Assembly (NCBI GenBank): GCA_964495075.1
Contig: CAZBUJ010000015.1
Location: forward strand, 16,850-80,849
Direction: 5' to 3'
Length of the DNA stretch: 64,000 nt
Origin: JAFGJQ01 sp964495075
GTDB lineage: Bacteria; Planctomycetota; Phycisphaerae; UBA1845
Made by a program: the position numbers and the translations under genes
Shown here: positions 9,732 through 17,704 of the stretch, in pieces
Layout: every line of letters starts with the position of its first letter
How positions within the stretch are numbered: position 1 is the stretch's first letter
Notes under the pieces: generated by a model
Seen by the model: only the letters and a program-made list of their open reading frames with translations
Told to the model about the DNA's origin: nothing
Databases searched by the model: none

Positions 9732-10059
9732 ACCGCCGGCGCCGGCCGGGCCGAACAGCGCTACTTCATTCCATCCCCCGGGGCGTGGTCTCTTGAATAC
9801 GCCACGCCCGTGCGATACGCTGGACGTACGGCACAAACGGCACGGGTCGACTGTCCGCCGGGAATCGCACGCAAGTCGAGGGGGCAGGAGCGATCACTCA
9901 TCCTGTTGGGTGGCCGGAACTGTTCACGTCCCGTGGAATCACGCACGCAGACCATTGTCGGTATCGAGCGCGCAGCGCCGGCGCCATCGGGCGTGCGACC
10001 GTTGCGCCGACCGCGATTGACGCGTGAATCAGTCACGTCTTGTTCAGAGGGGAACTGCC
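9732..10059. other. Intergenic region, no gene recognised
   Basis: A 328-base spacer between the efflux operon and the next exported protein. It must hold the promoter of the gene at 10060, whose ribosome site (GAGGGG) lies at its right end. I see no RNA gene or repeat. A GC-rich self-complementary patch immediately after the stop at 9731 may contribute to termination, but it has no T-tract. Confidence 0.4.
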
Positions 10060-11796
10060 ATGAAGTCCATCACCACTGTAACTCTGATCGCAAGTGTCGT
10101 CGCATTCGCGTCGCAGGCGGCCGGGCAGACCTACTGGCTCAATGAGGACGAGGGCGATTGGCACGTGGCCGCCAACTGGTCGGCCGGGGTGCCCACCAGC
10201 AGTACGAACACGTACATCAACAACGGGGGACGGGCCCACGTGGGCCTGGTCGGCGGCGCCGCCAGAGTGCTCTACCTGGGGCAGAACGACGGGGACAGCG
10301 GAGCCGTTCGCATCAGCGATGGTCGTCTCGAAGCCGCCAGCGCCGTCTACATCGGGGCCCGAGGCGACGGCTCGGTTGAGCAAACGGGCGGCGAGTTCGT
10401 CACCTACAGCGGCTTCTGCATCGGATGCGCCGAAGGGGGCATCGGCGCCTACGAACTAAGCGGCGGCTCGTTGCTCCCTGCGTCCGGTGAAGTGGTGGGC
10501 AGCGCGGGCGAGGCCACCTTCACGCAAACGGGGGGCGTGAATACCGTAACGGGAACGTTGGTGCACGCCTATCAATTCGCGAGTGCGCCGACCTACTCGC
10601 TCCAGGACGGCGAACTCACCGCGGACAGCGAGGTGCTGGGTCGAAGTGGAACCGCCACCTTCGTCCAGACGGGTGGTGTCCATACCGTCACCACCGATTT
10701 CTACCTCGGCCAGGGGACCAACTCGCTCGACAACCAGTATGACCTGCAAGGCGGCGACTTGATCGCCGGCACCGAGTACCTTGGCTTCCAGGGTTCCGCC
10801 GTGCTGACGCAGACCAGTGGCACCCACACCGTCGAGGACACGCTCTGGATGGGCAACATCAACGGGGAACATTACCCGGACTGTCACGGCGTCTACAACC
10901 TGATCGGCGGAACGTTGACCGTGCAGGGAGACCTCGCCATGGCCAACGAGGCACGCTACAACGTTTTCGATCAGACCGGCGGAACCGCCACCGTCGAATT
11001 GACACTCTTCGTCGGCTACAGCGGCCCCGAGTACACCCAGGCCAGTGCGTCTTGCTACCTGCGTGGCGGCCGTCTCGAGGTCGGCAACCTCGAAGTCGCC
11101 CGCAACAACGCGTACGGCTACTTCCGCTTGCTGTCGCCCGACGCGTACACGCAGATAAACGGATCGATGACGTTGTTCGCCCGGACCGTGCTGCAGGCCC
11201 TGCCCGGCGTGGCCATTCACCTGCCCGGTCCGGAGGCGGTCTTCCATAACGAAGTACTTGAAGAAACCAACCTGGAGCCGCTGCGCAATGTGGAACTCGT
11301 GTTCGAAGGAGGGGACACGGGTACCGCCACCTTCGAAGTGGCGTGCGTGGACTACGGCGCCACCTTGGCCGGGTATCACGACAATGACGGAAACATGGCA
11401 CTGGGAACGCTCACGCTGGGCGGCGCGGACGTCGGACGGGTCCAACTCGTCAACGCCTATTCCAACCAGGGCGGAGCCGACGAAGCGCTCTACGTCAACA
11501 CCCTCGATGTCGGACCGAACGCGTACCTCGATCTGAACGGCCTGAACCTCTACTACATGCACGGACAGATCGACGCGACCGCGACGGTCGTCGGCGGGAC
11601 CCCCACCCGGTTGCTGGCCGGCGACTATGACGGCAGCGGGTCGGTCGACCTCGCCGACTACGCCAACTGGCCGGACTGTTGCGGCGGCCCCGGCGCCGAA
11701 GTGACCTCTGACTGCTGGGCTTTGGATTTCGACGTCGACGGCGACGTGGATGCGGAAGACTTCGGCGGTTTCCAGCGTGCCATCGGCTTGCCATAG
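10060..11796 (+). CDS. Exported beta-solenoid-like repeat protein with dockerin-like tail
   Basis: About 578 residues from the ATG at 10060, which has a GAGGGGAA ribosome site and is followed by a Sec signal peptide ending near AFASQAAG. The body is built of imperfect repeats of roughly 45 residues. Each has a TQTGG or TQTSG turn followed by a T/V-rich strand and a Y-x-L-x-G-G-x-L element (FVQTGGVHTV, YDLQGGDL, YNLIGGTL, CYLRGGRL), as in autotransporter or pectate-lyase-like solenoids. The C-terminus has two calcium loops, DYDGSGSVDLADY and DFDVDGDVDAEDF, of the dockerin/EF-hand type seen in other exported proteins here. No catalytic motif is seen. A surface or extracellular structural role is inferred. 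Confidence 0.8.
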   Translation: MKSITTVTLIASVVAFASQAAGQTYWLNEDEGDWHVAANWSAGVPTSSTNTYINNGGRAHVGLVGGAARVLYLGQNDGDSGAVRISDGRLEAASAVYIGARGDGSVEQTGGEFVTYSGFCIGCAEGGIGAYELSGGSLLPASGEVVGSAGEATFTQTGGVNTVTGTLVHAYQFASAPTYSLQDGELTADSEVLGRSGTATFVQTGGVHTVTTDFYLGQGTNSLDNQYDLQGGDLIAGTEYLGFQGSAVLTQTSGTHTVEDTLWMGNINGEHYPDCHGVYNLIGGTLTVQGDLAMANEARYNVFDQTGGTATVELTLFVGYSGPEYTQASASCYLRGGRLEVGNLEVARNNAYGYFRLLSPDAYTQINGSMTLFARTVLQALPGVAIHLPGPEAVFHNEVLEETNLEPLRNVELVFEGGDTGTATFEVACVDYGATLAGYHDNDGNMALGTLTLGGADVGRVQLVNAYSNQGGADEALYVNTLDVGPNAYLDLNGLNLYYMHGQIDATATVVGGTPTRLLAGDYDGSGSVDLADYANWPDCCGGPGAEVTSDCWALDFDVDGDVDAEDFGGFQRAIGLP

Positions 11797-12337
11797 CGCC
11801 GGCGGATCGGGGATCGGGCGGGGCGGAATCACCGCAGCCACGCCGCGTACGTGGCGGACGCGATCGTAGATGCGCATCTCATCGCCCCGGGGCCCGTGTC
11901 CGTACAGCCAGTCGTTCGGATCGCTCCGCTGTGCCCCGCCTCATGGACACTCAGCCACTGGTCGCTATCGGTCCATCGGGTTGTTCCGCCACGCCGGGAC
12001 GCGTCTTCTGCTGATCCGGAAGTTTCTGGATGTGCTCATCGCCGCCGAAGGGCGCGGCCGGGAAGGCGGGGTTGTCAGCGTTGGATGAACAAGGACCAAT
12101 CAGGGGGCGGACCGCCGCCCGATCGCTGGACGCCGTGAACCGAATGCGGTATTGGTGCGGATCGCGGTGCGCCGCATAGGCGTGTCGACGCGTACGCAGT
12201 ACTTACAATGCCGAATCAGGACCAACGTGGATTCCCCAGCAGCGTCCGAGCCACCGCAAACTCAAATCACGCCGGCTGAAGGCTCCACGGTTCTACGGTC
12301 TGCTTACCCGGCCGAAGGCCGCAGGAGGATCGGTGAT
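11797..12337. other. Intergenic region with a possible minus-strand coding remnant
   Basis: A 541-base spacer. On the minus strand, at about 11815-11935, one frame reads SDPNDWLYGHGPRGDEMRIY and continues for about 15 residues. The composition is protein-like rather than the R/P/G bias of the surrounding frames, but a stop lies just upstream and I cannot name a family. It could be a fossil of a gene or chance. The right end carries the ribosome site of the next gene. Confidence 0.3.
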
Positions 12338-13465
12338 ATGAAACGGTGGACACAGTGGATAGCCATGTGGGCGTTTCTGTTTGTTGCCACGCTTGTGCTG
12401 GCCGACGAGCGGCGCGTAATCCACTTTCCCGATCCGCCCGGTTACGAGATTCTCGTGTGCGATTTCCACATGCACACTGTCTTCTCCGACGGGTCGGTCT
12501 GGCCGACCGTGCGGGTGGACGAGGCGTGGCGCGAGGGGCTCGACGCCATCGCCATCACCGACCACATCGAGTACCAGCCGCACCGCGACGATGTGCCCAC
12601 CAATCACAATCGGCCGTACGAACTGGCTCGCGACTTGGCGCGAAGCAAAAACCTGCTGTTGGTCCGCGGAGCGGAGATTACCCGGGAGACACCGCCGGGC
12701 CACCACAACGCGATTTTCGTCGAAGACATCGACCCGCTGGACACGCCGGAGTTCTTCGACGTCTTCGCCGAAGCCGCCAGACAGAACGCCTTCGTGTTCT
12801 GGAACCACCCCGGCTGGCAGGGACCGGAGAAGGGCCAATGGAGCGACAGCCAAGCCCGGCTCCTCGAACGAAAACACCTGCACGGAATTGAAGTGTGCAA
12901 CGGCGCCCACTACTACGAGAACGGCCACAAGGAAGCGATGAACCGGGACCTCACCCTGATGGGCAACTCCGACACCCACGGCCCCTCGCCGACCAACCAG
13001 TGGACGCCCACCGATCACCGAACGGTGACCCTCGTGTTCGCCCGAAGCCGGTCGGTCGACGCCTTGCACGAGGCGCTGTTCGCCGGTCGAACTGTCGTGT
13101 GGTGGCAGAACACGCTGATCGGCCGCGCAGAACAACTCAAACCGCTGTTCGATGCGTGCCTGTCCGTTCACCCGCCGCACCGCCGAACGGACGACTCGGT
13201 CTGGGTGGAAATCGACAACCACTGCGAGCTGGACGTCGAGCTGGAGGCCGACGGCGACGTCCGGCCCGCCCACGTGAAGCTGCCGGCTCTGTCTACCTCG
13301 TTGGTGCGGTTCTACGCGCCGAAGGAAATGCTCGGCAAAGGTCTGCCCTATCGAGCGGTGAACTTCGTGCCCGCGCCCGGCGAGTCGCTGCCTGTCTCTC
13401 TGTCGTGGTCCGGCGCGCGATCACGACCGGAGGCGCGTTGTATTACACCTCGCGTACCCGGATAG
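12338..13465 (+). CDS. Exported PHP-domain phosphoesterase, Sb-PDE-like
   Basis: 375 residues. The start is ATG 12338 with a GCAGGAGG ribosome site; translation further upstream would run through poor composition. A Sec signal peptide (residues 1-22) is followed by FPDPPGYEILVCDFHMHTVF. This contains the PHP H-x-H metal motif (His44, His46), then SDGSVWPTVRVDEA, ITDHIEYQPH, RGAEITRETPPGHHNA, FWNHPGW and GNSDTHG, all metal ligands of the PHP fold. The spacing and the opening VIHFPDPPGYEILVCDFH resemble proteins annotated as Sb-PDE family (named for a Sphingobium phosphodiesterase). Probable role: exported metal-dependent phosphodiesterase. The natural substrate is unknown. Confidence 0.82.
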   Translation: MKRWTQWIAMWAFLFVATLVLADERRVIHFPDPPGYEILVCDFHMHTVFSDGSVWPTVRVDEAWREGLDAIAITDHIEYQPHRDDVPTNHNRPYELARDLARSKNLLLVRGAEITRETPPGHHNAIFVEDIDPLDTPEFFDVFAEAARQNAFVFWNHPGWQGPEKGQWSDSQARLLERKHLHGIEVCNGAHYYENGHKEAMNRDLTLMGNSDTHGPSPTNQWTPTDHRTVTLVFARSRSVDALHEALFAGRTVVWWQNTLIGRAEQLKPLFDACLSVHPPHRRTDDSVWVEIDNHCELDVELEADGDVRPAHVKLPALSTSLVRFYAPKEMLGKGLPYRAVNFVPAPGESLPVSLSWSGARSRPEARCITPRVPG

Positions 13466-13809
13466 GAGACTCCGATCGGAACCGGCGCCGTCCGAAGCGT
13501 ACAACCGCGGTCGGCGTCCCGGGTTGCGTCAGATCTGGGCACGTGGCTCGACCACGGGACGCTCGCGGCCGCCAACCGACCGGCGGACCCGCCACCCAAC
13601 TGGCATCGACCACGTTACGGCAAAAAAAATCGCTGGCGCGTGAATCCCGCCCGGCAGTTGTCGCCCATGACGTGTGACGGGGTGGCGGCCGCCCGGGGTG
13701 ATGGGATGGGTAGGGATGGGGCGGGATGGGTAGGGGTGGGGTGAGTGAGCGGGCCGCCGAAACCACGAACGGGCCGGATCATCTATCAGACCATTAAGGA
13801 GAGCGGATC
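13466..13809. other. Intergenic leader region upstream of the MddA-like gene
   Basis: A 344-base spacer holding the promoter of the MddA-like gene. It contains a run of eight adenines near 13621-13629 and the G-tract array listed separately. The ribosome site of the next gene (AAGGAGAG) is at about 13795-13802. No gene is seen. Confidence 0.4.
13695..13741 (+). repeat. Ten-base tandem G-tract repeat, potential G-quadruplex
   Basis: Nine runs of three or four G are separated by loops of one to four bases. They arise from a unit close to GGGATGGGTA repeated with a 10-base period. The first run is at 13695-13698 and the last at 13738-13741, about 70 bases before the start of the MddA-like gene. 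On the coding strand this could form one or two quadruplexes in promoter DNA or in the mRNA leader. The pattern is seen directly; the structure is inferred. Confidence 0.6.
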
Positions 13810-14679
13810 ATGAGTCACGCAGACTCGGTATGGACAGATCAGGCGGACGGGCCGGCGGCCGTGGCGTTACGGACGTCGGACCGCCCCCGCGAACGGGGCA
13901 AGCGCATCGCGGTGTTCGTGTACGGTTGCGCGACCTACGCGATGTTCCTCGGCGTGTTTCTCTACGCCGTCGGTTTCATCGGCAACGTCGGTGTCCCCAA
14001 GTCGATCGACTCGGCGCGGACCGGTTCGGTCGCCGAAGCGTTGGTGGTGAACATCCTGCTGTTGACGGTGTTCGCCGTGCAGCACAGCGTGATGGCCCGT
14101 CCCGCGTTCAAGAGGTGGTGGACGCGGATCGTGCCCGCCCCGGCGGAGCGAAGCACCTACGTGCTGTTCACGAACCTCGCCCTGATGCTGCTGTTCTGGC
14201 AATGGCGGCCCCTGGGCGGGGTGGTATGGAACATCGAGTCCCCCAGCGGGCGCGCGATCATGTGGGGATTGTACGCGTTCGGCTGGGGCCTCGTCCTTGT
14301 TACCACGTTCCTGATCAACCACTTCGACCTGTTCGGACTGCGACAGGTATGGTTGTATCTCCGCGGCAAGCCCTATACGCACCTGCGGTTCGTGACGCCG
14401 GGACCCTACCGGTTGGTGCGACACCCGCTGTACGTGGGCTGGTTCTTCGCGTTCTGGGCGACGCCGACCATGACCGCCGCTCATCTCGTGTTTGCGTTGA
14501 TGACCACCGCGTACATGTTGGTGGCGATCCAGTTCGAGGAGCGCGATCTCATCAACTATCACGGCCGGGCCTACAGAGAGTATCGTCGGCGCGTGCCTAT
14601 GCTGATCCCCGGCTTGAAGCGACGCAAGCAGCCGGCCGCGGAGGCCGATGAATCGGTGGTCGATGCAAAGATGGCATGA
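13810..14679 (+). CDS. mddA: Methanethiol S-methyltransferase (MddA-like)
   Basis: 289 residues with an AAGGAGAG ribosome site. After a polar N-terminus come about six membrane helices. Family signatures include FLYAVGFIGNVGVPKSIDS, LTVFAVQHSVMARPAFKRWW, STYVLFTNLALMLLFWQWRP and FLINHFDLFGLRQVWLYLRG. The ICMT-like SAM-binding end has RLVRHPLYVGWFFAFWATP and QFEERDLINYHGRAYREYRR. This matches my memory of MddA, the membrane enzyme that methylates methanethiol to dimethyl sulfide with S-adenosylmethionine, rather than a prenyl-cysteine methyltransferase. A 38-residue membrane peptide is encoded just downstream and a cysteine desulfidase-like gene follows, so the locus may handle volatile sulfur compounds. 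Activity is inferred from family only. Confidence 0.85.
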   Translation: MSHADSVWTDQADGPAAVALRTSDRPRERGKRIAVFVYGCATYAMFLGVFLYAVGFIGNVGVPKSIDSARTGSVAEALVVNILLLTVFAVQHSVMARPAFKRWWTRIVPAPAERSTYVLFTNLALMLLFWQWRPLGGVVWNIESPSGRAIMWGLYAFGWGLVLVTTFLINHFDLFGLRQVWLYLRGKPYTHLRFVTPGPYRLVRHPLYVGWFFAFWATPTMTAAHLVFALMTTAYMLVAIQFEERDLINYHGRAYREYRRRVPMLIPGLKRRKQPAAEADESVVDAKMA

Positions 14680-14725
14680 CGCGCGGCGGATCATCCAGCG
14701 ATCTGACGCAACGAGGAGAACGATC

Positions 14726-14842
14726 ATGACCGAACGAAAGTCCAAGATTGCCAGACGCGCGGCCCAGGCGGGGTTCCTGTTCTTCTTCGCCAAAGGACTG
14801 CTCTGGTTGATCATCCCCGCCGCCGCTTATGTTTTGAGCTGA
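14726..14842 (+). CDS. Small single-helix membrane protein (38 residues)
   Basis: ATG at 14726 is preceded by GAGGAGAA, a strong ribosome site, which decides the start. The peptide has a basic head (MTERKSKIARRAAQ) and one membrane helix (GFLFFFAKGLLWLIIPAAAY), with positive-inside topology. It lies 46 bases after the MddA-like gene and directly before a rho-independent terminator, so it ends that transcription unit. I do not recognise a family. Its short length, good translation signal and clean topology argue that it is real. A stabilising partner of the membrane methyltransferase is a guess. Confidence 0.6.
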   Translation: MTERKSKIARRAAQAGFLFFFAKGLLWLIIPAAAYVLS

Positions 14843-14874
14843 CCGTCTGAACCAGCCATTCAGGCAAAGCATCC

Positions 14875-14918
14875 AGCCCGTCACGGAGCGGTTACCCCGC
14901 TCGCGACGGGCTCGTTTT
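14875..14918 (+). terminator. Rho-independent terminator after the MddA unit
   Basis: AGCCCGTC (14875-14882) pairs with GACGGGCT (14905-14912), and an inner stem GAGCGG/CCGCTC (14886-14891 with 14897-14902) closes a TTACC loop. The hairpin is followed by CGTTTTCT. Its position 32 bases after the small-peptide stop fits termination of the mddA-peptide unit. Confidence 0.8.
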
Positions 14919-15194
14919 CTGGTCGGACCGGCGGCATCCGGCGTCCACGCCCCGGCCATCCGCGTCGACGGGCACCTCGCACGCCGCATCATGACCAGCC
15001 CGGTGACCGGGTGCTGTGAGGAGAATCCCCGTCGAGCGGGCCCGTCCACGCGGCGTCGCACCATCCGCCTTGTCGCGCTCGCAGCCGGGGTTGGCGAGTA
15101 GGACCGCCGGGATTACTCTTGCCGGGTGACTGGAGGCTGATCGGTCTTGGCGATCGGGATAGAGTGCTTTGGTGGCCGGCGGAGCCCGTACGCG
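14919..15194. other. Intergenic region upstream of the desulfidase-like gene
   Basis: Between the terminator and the next start. No gene or RNA is recognised. The promoter of the 15195 gene should lie here, and a GGCGGAG ribosome-site candidate is near its right end. Confidence 0.4.
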
Positions 15195-16508
15195 ATGGAT
15201 GTATACAAGCAGATTCTAGAGCACGAAGTGTACCCCGCACTCGGTTGTACCGAACCCGTATCCTGCGCCTACGCCGCGGCGCTGGCGGCCGCGTACCTCG
15301 GAGAGGACGTGGGGCGACTCGTCATTCGCGTTGACCCCGGCACGTACAAGAACGGGGCGGCGGTCATCATACCGCACACCGGCGGCAAGAAGGGCAATCT
15401 CATCGCCGCGGCCCTCGGCGCTGTGGTGGCCCGCCCGGAAGCGAAGCTCCAACTCCTTCAGGAAGCGACCGACGATCACCTGCGCCGCGCCGAGCGGATG
15501 TGCGAGACCGGCCAGTGCCAGATCCAGTGCATTGATGCCGGCTGCGATTTCCGCATCGAAGTCGAAGTCGCAGGGCGAAACCACCAGGTGACGACCGTGA
15601 TCGCCGGGGGGCACACCAACATCTTATCGGTCACCCGCGATGGCGAGGACGTGGTGGCCGGCGGCCCGGAAGCGAGCGGCGACGACCTGCTGGCCTATCG
15701 ACGCGTCCTGCGCGACATGGACCTCCAGACGCTGCTCAGACGGGCCGACGAACTCGGTCCGGAGGACCTGGCGGCCCTGAAGCAGGGGGTCGACATGAAT
15801 CAGGCCATGGTGACGCGCGGCCTCGAAATGCGGCAGACCGCGCACCAACTCCTCCGCATGAAAGAAAAGGGCTACCTCACCGACGACATCTTCTTTCAGG
15901 TCAAGTTGAGCGTGGCCGCCGCGGTGGACGCACGCATGGCCGGCGTGACGCAACCCGTGATGACCTCCGGCGGGTCTGGTAACCAGGGCATCGTGGCCAT
16001 CCTCACGCCGTACATGGTCGGACACGCCACCGGTGTGGACGCCGAACGCGTCCTCCGCAGCATCGCCGTGGCTCACATGATCAACTCCTACATCAAGTGT
16101 TTCGTGGGTGAATTGTCGGTGGTGTGCGGCTGCGCGATGTCGGCGGGCATCGCGGCCGCCGGGGCCATCGTCTACCAGCAGGCCGGCATCGACATGTCGA
16201 AGATCGCGCTGGCCGTCAACAGCGTGATCGGCGACCTGGGCGGACTCATCTGCGACGGGGCCAAGCCCGGGTGCGCCATGAAAAGCGTCACCGCGGTGGA
16301 TGCGGCCATCCGCTCCGGCCTGATGGCGCTGGAGGACTACGGCCTCACCGTCGACGACGGCCTGGTCGGCCAGACGGCCGAGGAGTCGATCCGTAACCTC
16401 GGCCGCATCACCCTCGAAGGCATGTTCCACGTCGACCCCACCCTGCTGAAGATCATCCAGGAAAAGAACGCCGCCAGGCTCAGCAAGCCCAACCGGATGC
16501 AGCCGTAG
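15195..16508 (+). CDS. L-cysteine desulfidase / serine dehydratase-alpha-like protein (UPF0597, YhaM/CyuA type)
   Basis: 437 residues from ATG 15195, chosen because MDVYKQILEHEVYPALGCTE is the usual family opening and GGCGGAG lies upstream. Conserved motifs are GCTEPVSCAYAAA (Cys18, Cys24), VIIPHTGGKKGNLIAAALGA, VMTSGGSGNQGIVAILTPY, VVCGCAMSAGIAAAGAIVY and GLICDGAKPGCAMKSVTAVD. The conserved cysteines would bind a 4Fe-4S cluster. Family members such as Methanocaldococcus L-cysteine desulfidase and E. coli CyuA/YhaM split L-cysteine into pyruvate, ammonia and sulfide. A serine dehydratase activity cannot be excluded. Its position next to an MddA-like methyltransferase suggests a role in sulfur metabolism. 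Confidence 0.88.
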   Translation: MDVYKQILEHEVYPALGCTEPVSCAYAAALAAAYLGEDVGRLVIRVDPGTYKNGAAVIIPHTGGKKGNLIAAALGAVVARPEAKLQLLQEATDDHLRRAERMCETGQCQIQCIDAGCDFRIEVEVAGRNHQVTTVIAGGHTNILSVTRDGEDVVAGGPEASGDDLLAYRRVLRDMDLQTLLRRADELGPEDLAALKQGVDMNQAMVTRGLEMRQTAHQLLRMKEKGYLTDDIFFQVKLSVAAAVDARMAGVTQPVMTSGGSGNQGIVAILTPYMVGHATGVDAERVLRSIAVAHMINSYIKCFVGELSVVCGCAMSAGIAAAGAIVYQQAGIDMSKIALAVNSVIGDLGGLICDGAKPGCAMKSVTAVDAAIRSGLMALEDYGLTVDDGLVGQTAEESIRNLGRITLEGMFHVDPTLLKIIQEKNAARLSKPNRMQP

Positions 16509-16851
16509 GCGCCGACAACGCGCCCTAAGGACGCGTACGCAATGACCCGTCCGGCGCGCCGGGAAGCGGCCGAAGGAGGTAGCGCAGGCAGTTGAGGGTC
16601 TGACACGATCGGCAACGGCCCGAATCGGCGAAGAAGCGCGCGAACGGTAGTACAGGCGTGCCCTCGTGGATCGCCAGGAGGCGATCGGCGCCGTTCGTTG
16701 CACTCGAAGTGTGCAACGGCGCAACGTCCGTACGAACATGGAGACCCGCGACTCGTACCGCCTTCGCCGCGCCCATGCAGGGTGACAGCCTGTCGTACTA
16801 CCGCCCGCTCGCTTCCCCTGGGGATGCGCGGTTCCCCGCTGTCGGTCGCTG
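16509..16851. other. Intergenic region between convergent genes
   Basis: 343 bases between the stop of the desulfidase-like gene (plus) and the stop of the MerR gene (minus). Both strands have open frames with R/P/A-biased composition. I see no gene, repeat or clear terminator. Confidence 0.4.
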
Positions 16852-17394
16852 CTACCAGCGACCCGTCCGCGACGACTCGCGGATCCGATCAATCTCCGGC
16901 TTCCCGATCCCCAACGACTCGAGAAACTCCCCGTGCGCGTCCGGTTCCATCTTCTCGAACTGGACGTGCCAGTTGTGCATGTCGTCTTCGCTCATGCCGG
17001 CCGCCCGCATGACGGCGACCCAGCGTTCTTTCGTGATCATCTCGTTCTCCTTCGTCATTGCGTCCTGTTGTAGAATCGCCACGATGCAGCGCTGCTGTTT
17101 GCGTAAGCTCGCGATCTCCCGTCCGAGGGCGTGTAACCGAGCCTGTAGAATCTCCGCCGCCCGGCGGCCGCCCACCCCGTCCAGGAGTTGCGCGATCGAT
17201 TTCAACGGGATGCCCATCTGCCGGTAGAAGCAGATCCGCTCGACACGCTCGCGGTCGGCCGCGCCGTACACGCGGTAATTCGCCGCCGTCCGCTCCGCCG
17301 GCGACAACAAGCCCAACCGGTGGTAATACAAGAGTGTGCTCCGTGACAGTCCGGACGCTTCGGCCAACTCGCCAATCGTCATCGCCTCGGCCAT
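16852..17394 (-). CDS. MerR-family transcriptional regulator
   Basis: 180 residues from the ATG at 17394; the alternative ATG four codons later would also serve. The N-terminus is a MerR winged helix (MTIGELAEASGLSRSTLLYY, then HRLGLL and NYRVYGAADRERVERI). A dimerisation helix with heptad-like Leu/Ile follows (LHALGREIASLRKQQ). The C-terminal effector region of about 60 residues reads KERWVAVMRAAGMSEDDMHN and ends in FLESLGIGKPEIDRIR. It has no cysteine cluster, so a metal- or redox-cysteine sensor is unlikely; the ligand is unknown. Its own upstream region has a 19-base-spacer promoter with an inverted repeat (17458-17488), implying autoregulation. Confidence 0.88.
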   Translation of the reverse strand: MAEAMTIGELAEASGLSRSTLLYYHRLGLLSPAERTAANYRVYGAADRERVERICFYRQMGIPLKSIAQLLDGVGGRRAAEILQARLHALGREIASLRKQQRCIVAILQQDAMTKENEMITKERWVAVMRAAGMSEDDMHNWHVQFEKMEPDAHGEFLESLGIGKPEIDRIRESSRTGRW

Positions 17395-17457
17395 GACGCG
17401 GATCCTGGGGTACGGAACACGGGCCGCCGCCACCCGGCAGGCCACTCGTCTCCGTCC

Positions 17458-17488
17458 AGTCTAAACTATGAAGCTTTAGACAGGTCAA
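17458..17488 (-). promoter_or_regulatory. MerR-type promoter with operator dyad
   Basis: On the minus strand TTGACC (17488-17483) and TAGACT (17463-17458) are separated by exactly 19 bases, the overlong spacer that MerR-family proteins correct by DNA distortion. Inside lies a perfect 7-base inverted repeat, GTCTAAA/TTTAGAC, at 17459-17465 and 17475-17481, separated by 9 bases. It sits about 64 bases upstream of the merR start, so it most probably drives and autoregulates that gene. Confidence 0.75.
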
Positions 17489-17704
17489 ACCGTTTTCCCT
17501 GTTTTTTTGACCGCCAGGAGCGCCATGCAACGACTGAGGCGGGAATGCCGGCAAGCTCATGGGTGCTCTGAGAACGTGCCGGGAATGGTGTCTTGAACGG
17601 CGGCCAACGTATCTACGCGCGGGCCGCCCGACCCGCGGCACGACGCGGACGGCGACAAACCTCGGGCGTGCCTCGGCTCGCTGAACACGCAAGACGGGTG
17701 ACGA

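Noticed and set aside
16525..16776. Minus-strand frame containing RCRSCQTLNC considered as a small zinc-binding protein
   Set aside because: No ribosome site or plausible start, only one short cysteine cluster and otherwise biased composition. Not convincing without homologues.
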